64,000 bases of DNA from Lomentospora prolificans. Lineage: Eukaryota > Ascomycota > Sordariomycetes > Microascales > Microascaceae. The notes under the pieces were generated by a model. That model was not told where the DNA came from. It made no database searches and saw only the letters and a program-made list of their open reading frames with translations. Position numbers and translations under genes: made by a program. Location: assembly GCA_029532625.1 (NCBI GenBank), contig JARFXM010000007.1:1302001-1366000 (forward strand). The letters are read 5' to 3'. Positions within the stretch are counted from its first letter, which is position 1. Each line of letters begins with the position of its first letter. Positions 56,342-64,000 of the stretch are shown in pieces.

Positions 56342-57812
56342 AATGATTGCAAAGTCTGGTATTCTGGGGTTTGGGGTATAGGAGATGGAAGACGGACGGG
56401 AAAGAAGGGCAGAACGAAGGAACGAAGCTAGGTGGGATGGTTCAATGGGCAACGAGATCGGAGGTGGTGAGGTGTCGGTGTTCTCTTTTATTTCTCTTCT
56501 TTTTTTTTTTTCTCGAATTCTTCTCTGGTTTCAAAGTGACTCTTGGAGCTGGGGAAACTGTGACTCTTCCTCCACGACACAAGTATGGGGTACTCACAGC
56601 TCGGAGATATCGCACTTTGGACCAGAACCAAAATGACCCCAGCGAATGTACCGTTGACTCCGTCGTTCTGAGTCAACTGTATCTTTCCAGTCCGCCATTT
56701 TCTCCGCTAATTATTTTTCTCGCTGGCCTTTTCCTCTTTCCTCTAGCTTTTATTACCTTTTTGCCTTCTCGCCATCCCACCAAACGTTAGTGGCTCGTCA
56801 TTCTCTGGATCCCAATGGACCCTTTCGCTGGCGCCAGCTTCCCTTCGTTGATGTACCCCGCCATCCATCCCAGCATTCTACTGGTACGTACCCAATTGGG
56901 GATTCGGTACCCGTCGCCCTGTCCGATCCTCGCTCCTCGCCACTTCAAGGTACCCGCTTCTCCGACTCCCTCGCCCACGTCTCGGCGGTACCGAATAGGT
57001 ATTCGTGCCGGAGACCCTGTTCCTTGGTTTGTAATTCGCCTTTGTTTCGACTGGAGAGGGCCGTTACTGGTCTGTAAATTTTAATTTTTTTTTTTATATC
57101 TCGGTGCTTATTGGAGAATTGATTCCTCGCGTGCAACGGGAACTGGGGAAGCTCGGAGGTTCGTGCCTTGAGCATCGCCGCCAAACCGGAGGAGTCATAC
57201 CCTGATCCTCGTTTCTCGCTTTCTGCACGGCTCTTTGATAGCACTTTTGCAAACGGTCAATTGCTCGTAAAAGATTGTAAAAAAGATATTATCCGTATAT
57301 CCGTCTGTTTTATTTGGTATACTAGCCGAGTAACTATCATGTCGCGCTCCTGCGCCTCTGGCATGAAGCTCGTGTCCCCGTTATCTGTAGGGAAGGACGA
57401 GAATATAAGCTCCCTCTGGGGGAGACCCAGTATAAAACCCAAAACAAGTTTCTGGTATCAAGTGAATGAGTGGTATCTAATGGCCTCGAAAATGCAACAA
57501 ATTGTCATTCCCCCGTGTTGTATAAAAAAGGAAAGGAGCGCGGAAAGTAAAAAAAAACCAAGCGTAACAAAGGAAAGCCGATGGGACACATAAGATAGTA
57601 ATACTGCAGACCCAATTTCCAGTCATCCATCCATTAGTGTCGTCCCGCAATACGCCTCTTGTTCACTCGTCGCTTTGTCTGGATGGTCCACCCTGCCTCT
57701 GCACCTTTTTGCCGGGGTGTCCCAGAGCCGCTTCCGAAAACGGATTGCCATTGTATAGGGGACTCGCGAGCGAAGTTGTGAACCCCCGATTCGCCCTCGG
57801 ATCTACCTTCTT
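56342..57812. other. Intergenic, trp promoter and prm1 3' flank
   Basis: About 1.5 kb. Short plus-strand frames near 56347-56790 lack any domain and are rejected. The last 500 bp are AT-rich with A runs. No gene is supported. Confidence 0.5.
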
Positions 57813-59975
57813 CTAGAACTGGTTGTCCTTCTCTGACGCGAACGGGTTCTCGGGCCGCCTCTGATATCCCCGGGCTGCCACTTGGCCTCCCGTCATGTAG
57901 GCTTCCGCCGAGTTACTGCCGGTATTCGAAGCGGTCGCGGGTGCCTTGGTATAATAGTCATCGAACCCTTCGCCGTAGGCATCCCTGTCGTGCGACGGGC
58001 CAGTAGTTGGTGCCGCGCCTCCCTCGCCTCTCGTGCGGTCCGGAGTCGCCATGCCAATGAGCGTCCGAATGACACCCATGAGCACGACGATGACGTACAG
58101 GAACAGCAGACCGGTTGAGATGCAAGCCTCGATAATGATGCCCTTCTCCAGCGCGTTGACGACCTTCTCAACAGCGCCGGTAACCTCGTCCGTAGTAACA
58201 GAGGAGGGGCTTGCGAGGAAAGTAGTCAAATCCGAGTCGCCAGAAATGGACTCCTGCGCACCGAGACTGAAAGTGTCCTCGGAAAACAGCGGGAACTCGA
58301 CGTGAGCCTGCTCGTGCAGCCAGGTGAGGCCCTTTTGCACGGCCTCGATCTTGAGCCCGATGACGCAGCGGATGAGGTCCTCGGCGACCTTCTTAAGGAC
58401 GGTATCGCCAAAGATGGCATCGATGCCCTTCTCCATCTGAGCGGTAAACGTGTTGAGGGTGTTGTTGACGGCGCTGGTGCCTTCCGTGACGAATCCGAGG
58501 ACGTCGCTGTTGAGCTCGTCGTTGAAATTGATGATGACGCTGTTGGCGTCGTTTGCCCACTGCTTCGATACGCCCTGAAGGCTAGTCACGACGTCTTCGG
58601 CAAAGTCCCCGACCTGGTTCGCGAGCTCGGGTACCTTGTGCTGCACGGCTCTGAGAACTATTATTTGACAGAGGCACGAGAAGAACCCGGCTATGGCGAG
58701 CGAGAGAACAAAGATGGCGGGGAGGGAGGTGGCGTAAGCGATGCACCATCTCACGAGGACCTGACGGTTCCCCTGGAAGCGCGAGGCAAACTTGATGCCC
58801 CATGTGGCGGTCACCGGTCGCGAGGCGATGTAGACGACGTCCATAGAGTCATACTGGTTCGTTTCGACGATGCGAGCGTGAGCCTGCTGGCGCCTCCAGC
58901 GCTTGATCTCGAGCCACCCCATGGGGATCATGGCGAGGATGGCGAGGATGACAATGACTGTGATGAAGCCAATGCGGGCAGATTTGACAGTACCATACAA
59001 ATCGTTGAAGAAGCTGTTGATGTTGTCGTTGTCGGAACAAAATGTCAACTGCTGCTTCTGCGCGACGGGGAAGACGTCGCGATCAAAGCTGAAACCGGCA
59101 AGGGACTCGTTGATTTCCTTCTTGATAAGGTTGAACGGGATGGAAATGGCACTCTCGGTAAGATTCTTTACTTCATCGAACGTTGGGATATTGTCGTTCA
59201 GCGTATCAATGTCGGACACGAAACCCGAAGTGTCGATGTTGAGATTCTTGAGCTTGTCGAGCGCCGAGGTGAAGTCAACATCCGGAATGTTAGGAAGGAT
59301 GGGGCCGAAGACGGAATCCTCGATGGAGCCGGTAAGATCGTTAATCTTGTCCTGGATGCTCTTTGCGTCGTTGGAAATGCCGTCGGCGATGGTCGAAATG
59401 GCGCCGTTCATGGCTTTTGTAAACTTTTCGACGACGTCGGACGCGACGTCGAGAGTTCCGTGGATGATGGCCGTCGCGAGGCAGACGTAGGTGGAGACCA
59501 TCATGTTAATGACAAAGATGATGAGGTTCTCAATGATGGTGACGGCAAGCTGCAGAGCCGACACGAGGCCCCGCACCGCCCTCTCAATTCCCGAGGCCGA
59601 GAGCTCGTTGACGCCGAGCGAGAGGTAGTGAGGCATGGACGACATGGCACTGCCAATGTCCTCGACCTTGGTGCATGCTTGAAGCGCCTTGATCTTAGCC
59701 TCGCCGATATCGTCATCGAGACCGGCAACGGCGATCATCACACGCACTAGGACGAGGAGCAGGAGGATCGTCCACCGGTTGAGCCATATTTGTGAGAGCC
59801 TTGATCGGAGGCTTAGGTACGGTGTCACGTCGGGGGCGGTGTTAGCCCGGGTTACCTGGACTTTGCGCAAGTCGTCCAGCTCGATGGACTGCGAGCGGAG
59901 GGAGCCGGGTACGTCAGGGTAGGCCGGGGCCTTCTCACGCCCTCTTAGGCGGTTGAACATGTCTAATTTGTCCAT
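57813..59975 (-). CDS. prm1: Plasma-membrane fusion protein Prm1
   Basis: A single exon of 720 residues from MDKLDMFNRLRG. A cytosolic N-terminus is followed by hydrophobic segments at about 68-86 (WTILLLLVLVRVMIAVAGL), 141-168, 345-367, 410-440 and near 620-645. Two long extracellular loops contain amphipathic helices and cysteines such as those in LTFCSDN. This is the Prm1 topology and length. The protein acts at the site of cell contact to promote plasma-membrane fusion during mating and, in filamentous fungi, vegetative (hyphal or germling) fusion. The C-terminus is Gly/Ser/Asp-rich and probably disordered (YMTGGQVAARGYQRRPENP). Family assignment is based on topology and recognised sequence pattern; the role here is inferred. 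Confidence 0.9.
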   Translation of the reverse strand: MDKLDMFNRLRGREKAPAYPDVPGSLRSQSIELDDLRKVQVTRANTAPDVTPYLSLRSRLSQIWLNRWTILLLLVLVRVMIAVAGLDDDIGEAKIKALQACTKVEDIGSAMSSMPHYLSLGVNELSASGIERAVRGLVSALQLAVTIIENLIIFVINMMVSTYVCLATAIIHGTLDVASDVVEKFTKAMNGAISTIADGISNDAKSIQDKINDLTGSIEDSVFGPILPNIPDVDFTSALDKLKNLNIDTSGFVSDIDTLNDNIPTFDEVKNLTESAISIPFNLIKKEINESLAGFSFDRDVFPVAQKQQLTFCSDNDNINSFFNDLYGTVKSARIGFITVIVILAILAMIPMGWLEIKRWRRQQAHARIVETNQYDSMDVVYIASRPVTATWGIKFASRFQGNRQVLVRWCIAYATSLPAIFVLSLAIAGFFSCLCQIIVLRAVQHKVPELANQVGDFAEDVVTSLQGVSKQWANDANSVIINFNDELNSDVLGFVTEGTSAVNNTLNTFTAQMEKGIDAIFGDTVLKKVAEDLIRCVIGLKIEAVQKGLTWLHEQAHVEFPLFSEDTFSLGAQESISGDSDLTTFLASPSSVTTDEVTGAVEKVVNALEKGIIIEACISTGLLFLYVIVVLMGVIRTLIGMATPDRTRGEGGAAPTTGPSHDRDAYGEGFDDYYTKAPATASNTGSNSAEAYMTGGQVAARGYQRRPENPFASEKDNQF

Positions 59976-61859
59976 GTCGAATTAATAAAATTTTGTTTCT
60001 GAGTAGTGATGTTGCGTTTTCTGCTTCTACCAGAGTCTTGCAGAGGAACAGAAGAAAAAAGAAAAGAAAAAAGAGAAAATATTCGCTGCAAATGACAGAC
60101 TCGGGAGGATTTGGAAGTGTGTTGAGATGTCTAGGCCGGAACTCGAAGGAAACACGAGAGGAATGATTATGGAGGGACTTCTATCCTCGCCCCAACGTCT
60201 AGGAAACAAGATGAAAAAAAGAAAGAAAAGTTATGAATAGAGCCAAGGGGATTAAAGCTCCAAGAATGTATCAGGAAGGAAAAAATGAGGCTTCGTCACC
60301 TGGACGGGAACAGAAATGAATCAGAAGAATAGGTAGAGGTGAGTGTGATGCAAATGCTATCTTGATTGCATCGTGGATATGTCTCTGAGTTTAGAAAAGA
60401 AGAAGTGAAGAATGACGAAAGAGGACAAGGGAGTAGAAACAAAAGGGAATGAAGGCGTGAAACATAGAGACAAGGCCATTGGGACAAAGAAATGGGCACA
60501 ATGAAAATTAAAAGAGAATAGGCATTCTGAATCACGATAGCTGAGGCAGGTGCTGGGTGACGGTGGAGCAAGAATGTACATCCCATGAATCACTCAAACC
60601 GCCAGCTTGCGCTGGTCATGCGCCGGCATGTTGAAAGGAAAGAAGGCCAAGAGAATAAAGATAGCAGCACCCAAAATACGGTTTGACTGAAAGTGGAAAC
60701 AAATAAAGGCCAAGCTCGGGCTTACCTGGGGCGCAACAGGGTCAAGCGTCCGAAGCGACGGCCTCGGGAGGGTTGGTTCGTCGAGAGCGGCCCAAAAGGT
60801 AAATGGCCTGGGCGCGAGCGAGCGTGTAAGTGGGCTCTTGTCTGGCGACTTCTCCCTCTACAGCTGGCGTTTCGGGGATGGTTGTCTTGGCCCGATCCAC
60901 GGCGCGCTCGGGTGGGCCGACAGGGGGCGGCGGGACGTTGGCTGGCGCTTAAACGGAGCTAGCCAGCAGCCAGTCGTTCCGCAATTCAGGGTCCTGGGCG
61001 GTATTTGGCGTTTCGGGTTGGGGGGGCGCCAGGCTTGTTAGTGGGCTGCACGATTTACTCGACTGGTGCGGAGATGGAGATGGCCTTTGGATTATTTTTG
61101 GACAATCTGGAGATTAAGAGCAACTAGGGACAAAACAACCCAATGAGGCCAATAGTAAAAGAAAGAAGGAGCGTGTTCGATGAAGTGGGTTTTCGAGGAG
61201 AGGAACCCCGTCGTCGACGACGGGGAAGTGTGGGCAAATGGAGGCGTCTTTGCCCACCACTCGAACTCGAAGTGCAGCCGAGTCTTTTGTTTTTTGTTTG
61301 TCAAATGCCTCGCCCTCTCGAGTCACCCAAGGCCCGTGAATCAGAGGCGGACTGACTGGTATATATTTCGAATCGCCATGATTGCTGGCTTCCAGGTCCA
61401 AACCAGGAAGGAGTCTTGGAATGCTCCCAGGGTCCCCTTACTACGGTCCAATGTCCGTCGTCGCATCATTGATCCTTCTGTCGAGTGGCAAAAGTTTGCT
61501 TCCTCTTTGCAAATATCTTGCTGCTCACTACATCATCGCCTGACGGCGTGACCAAGCTTGGTTAAGGACCAGGACGTTTCTGCTTGGCAATGCACGATTG
61601 GATGGGTGTGCGGGTTTTGACATCCAGCAGAGACCTTGAGCGAGGAAGCGAAAGACAGACTGGGCATCTCCTTCAATCCATCGTCATTAAGGCTTCTGAG
61701 TGGTCGGACTTGATGGGCAAAAATCGTGACAGGATGGCGGTGCACTCCCTTTTAGGGCCCGATCTGCGTGGCGAGGAGAACCTGCCTGAGTGGTGGCTGC
61801 CAGCCAGGCTGGCAAAGCGACAGGGGGTCACAAAGCGGTCTTTTGCCACAATCAACCTG
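59976..61859. other. Intergenic, prm1 upstream region
   Basis: About 1.9 kb. A purine-rich leader, then unremarkable sequence; the only distinctive feature is the palindrome at 61206-61225. No gene is supported. Confidence 0.5.
61206..61225. repeat. Perfect 20-bp palindrome
   Basis: CCCCGTCGTCGACGACGGGG is its own reverse complement. It could be a dimeric-factor site or simply chance in a GC-rich patch. Confidence 0.7.
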
Positions 61860-62621
61860 TCAATGGCACCCCATAAATGCGAGAGTGCAAAATGAATAAT
61901 TGAGAGGAGTTCTGGCGAGGGGTGATTGCAAGACACGGACATAATCCTGGCTCCAACTGCTGGAGCGGAACAAGTCGGCTCCGTCCTTGCTCCCAGCCTT
62001 ATGCTCATCAACTAAACGCATGATTTGCAGGATGCTGTCAGCGGCCAACGGAGATATGAGGATTCCCAGAGCAGCCAGGCTATAGATCTTGATGGAGACC
62101 ATATTTAGAATTGATACGTCGCGCATTCCTCGATGCGAGTGAGCACAAGTGACTAGTGCCCACTCAAGTGCCTCACTTGAGGTGCATAAAAGATCACGAT
62201 AGGACTTGGAGGAGTAATAAGAAGGAGACGACTTTGGTGGATCAGGTATCGGATGTGTTGTAGAGCTGGCTGGCGGTGCATTCAAGTTGTGCGAAGAAAC
62301 TGAATCCCAGAAAAGCGCCAAGGGGGCTCGAAACCTGCTGGCCGGCTAAGCGCCCGCATCCACCCCAGCGTCAGCCGTCGTTGCGCTCGCCTGCACGATT
62401 GGACGAGACCGCAAGTTGATTCTTCTAGACGGCCCTAGAGACGGGCTCTTCGCAGAGCAGAGGGACTCTCTCGGATTGAAATGGCAGCGAGCCTTTAAGG
62501 CCAATTTTCCCTCTGATGATCGCGTATCCGCGGATACTTGTTTTCGCAAAGAAACCCAGCCAGCGAGGGTACTTCGTATATAAGGGTGGGGGGCTAGGAA
62601 CATCGGGTCGACGACAGCCAT
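61860..62621 (-). pseudogene. Unknown reading frame broken by one TAG
   Basis: Read on the minus strand from the ATG at 62621 (MAVVDPMFLAPHPYIRST), the frame is open for about 91 codons, meets a TAG at 62348-62346, then continues open in the same frame for a further 160 codons to a TGA at 61860. The second part has a Pro/Ser-rich stretch (PPASSTTHPIPDPPKSSP), a helical segment (SYRDLLCTSSEALEWALV), and a hydrophobic helix (MVSIKIYSLAALGILISPLA). The downstream part has no ATG at its start. I do not recognise a family. It may be a gene with one C-to-T nonsense change, a gene whose 5' exon I have not placed, or chance. Confidence 0.4.
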
Positions 62622-63541
62622 CTTGGCAAGACGCCAGTTTCTGCAATCGGCTTCGACCGAAGGGAGTTTTGTGAGAGTAGTATGTGATAAATAAGGATCA
62701 ATGATGAATATCAACCTGGAGATGGAGATGTGTTGGCGACTTCAGAATCCGACCGATGAAAAGCCCTTGCCACATTAAGTGATGCGAATCGATTTCTTCT
62801 CGCAGGAAAGCAGTTGGGATCGGCTCTCAGTCCCCCTGCATTAAGATTGTCAAGAGGAGCGAACATAATGCGATCAATAATCGTTCCTGCATTCTTCTTC
62901 GTGGCATTTTCCCCACAGGGAACCCAAGAGGAAAACAAGCCAACGAGCTTAGGTCATTACAATATGCAACCATCATTGCTCCTTCTGCAGGTTTTCCATC
63001 ATGCCCTGTACCAACCTCATGACCAATTCTTCGCTAGGCTAGAACTAGGACATTAAGATTCGACCAGGTAACAATCCTTCAAGGAAGCTTCTGGTCTCGT
63101 TGTTCATAAAGAGATAGCCCTGAATCCTATTGATGTTTTTGCCTATTGGAGAGTTTGAATCCCTAGAGGCAATACTCTCCCAAAACTTCCTAGTATAGGC
63201 TTTATTGAGGGAAGAGAGCTTCTTATATTAACTGTAAAATGTTTCCGCAAATTTTTGGTACTCTACAGGTATTTTTTCGTTTTTTTTCGGTGCGTTACAG
63301 CTTATCTAGACACTTGCAAGATACCAAAAAGTGTGCACAAGTTGTAGCCCTCCTGGACCCACGCCAGATAACTGCCCGCAAAAGGTGACAGTCAAGGGAC
63401 ATCGAGGATCCACTTCACTTTCACGGTTGCGATCTACCCCATAGTACCTTATTGCCTCTCTATTTAACTGTAAATCCAGGTCATATTTTGTAACTCTTAT
63501 CTATTTTTCCTTTAAGGAAGGTGCCTATAAAAGGTTGAATA
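62622..63541. other. AT-rich flank before the tandem array
   Basis: Contains a TATATAAGG just outside (62577) and a possible 62-codon frame at 62868 (MRSIIVPAFFFVAFSPQG) with a signal-like start but no other support. Otherwise there is nothing; it grows AT-rich toward the array. Confidence 0.4.
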
Positions 63542-64000
63542 GGCTGGCCAGCGTTGAACGGGCTGGCGAAGGTTGAAACGGGCTGGCCAATGCTGAATGG
63601 GCTGGCGAAGGTTGAACGGGCTAGCTAATGCTGAATAGGCTGGCCAACATTGAACAGGCTAGCGAAGGTTGAATAGGCTGGCCAACGCTGAACAGGCTGG
63701 CCAAAAGGTTGAATAGGCAGGCCAGCATTGAATGGGCTGGCGAAGGTTGAATGGGCTGGCTAACGCTGAACGGGCTGGCTAACACTGAACGGGCTGGCCA
63801 GCGTTGAACGGGCTGGCGAAGGTTGAACAGGCTGGCAAAGGTTGAACAGGCTGGCTAACGCTGAACGGGCTGGCTAGCGTTGAACGGGCTGGCGAAGGTT
63901 GAACGGGCTGGCGAAGGTTGAATGGGCTGGCCAGCGTTGAACAGGCTGGTGAAGGTTGAACGGGCTGGCGAGCGTTGAACAGGCTGGCTAATATTGAACA
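63542..64000 (+). repeat. 19-bp minisatellite, 24 units, open at right edge
   Basis: I read 24 consecutive units of consensus GGCTGGCGAAGGTTGAACG (type A) or GGCTGGCCAGCGTTGAACG / GGCTGGCTAACGCTGAACG (type B). Twenty-two units are exactly 19 bp, one is 20 and one 21, together filling 63542-64000. The array continues past the window. Variation is almost all transitions, concentrated at the CG that spans unit junctions (ACG, ATG, ACA, ATA). The unit length is not a multiple of three, and no long frame crosses it. Confidence 0.95.

Noticed and set aside
58302..59750. 482-codon plus-strand frame opposite prm1
   Set aside because: Shadow frame of the GC-rich prm1 coding sequence; Asp/Gly/Val-rich with no membrane or domain pattern.
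62868..63056. Short plus-strand frame with signal-like start
   Set aside because: Only 62 codons, no clear promoter at the right distance and no cysteine or domain pattern; mentioned under the interval only.

Overview
The window is nuclear DNA of a filamentous ascomycete (Pezizomycotina, most likely a Sordariomycete). I infer this from short introns (about 47 to 260 nt) with GTRNGT donors and CTAAC/CTGAC branch sites, intron-split versions of universal eukaryotic genes, and families largely restricted to filamentous fungi or best known there (PtaB/Ldb1-type LIM-binding protein, HookA, Prm1, bifunctional tryptophan synthase). No tRNA, rRNA, CRISPR or intact transposon was seen. All exon joins were derived by hand from splice signals and reading frame.

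Left part (1-31.8 kb), mostly housekeeping genes separated by long spacers: a LIM-binding transcription cofactor (331-2786); a 6.4 kb gene-free stretch rich in simple repeats; a 77-residue secreted six-cysteine protein; autophagy protein Atg8; mitochondrial coproporphyrinogen oxidase; a SWIM-domain Sws1/Shu2-like recombination protein; proteasome lid subunit Rpn8; adenylate kinase; the dynein adaptor HookA; a secreted I9-type peptidase inhibitor-like protein; an unknown conserved fungal protein; ribosomal protein uS12 (Rps23); and ubiquinone prenyltransferase Coq2.

Centre (31.8-47.2 kb): a 1389-residue JmjC/zinc-finger/AT-hook chromatin protein, then an 8.7 kb island of decayed sequence. The island holds a kinase-like relic with several stops, a BTB/POZ relic with frameshifts and a possible small TATA-driven gene. 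It ends at mitochondrial aspartate aminotransferase, whose coding sequence appears to need a 3-nt microexon.

Right part (47.2-64 kb): a frameshifted member of a widespread uncharacterised fungal family, a coiled-coil protein that may be an augmin HAUS4-like subunit, mitoribosomal protein bL28m, tryptophan synthase, the cell-fusion membrane protein Prm1, a reading frame broken by one TAG, and a 19-bp minisatellite running off the right edge.

Functionally the intact genes do not form a cluster. They cover tetrapyrrole, ubiquinone, amino-acid and nucleotide metabolism, proteostasis (Rpn8, Atg8), transport (HookA) and cell fusion or adhesion (Prm1, PtaB-like). The unusual signals are the tiny exons, the decayed island and the terminal tandem array.
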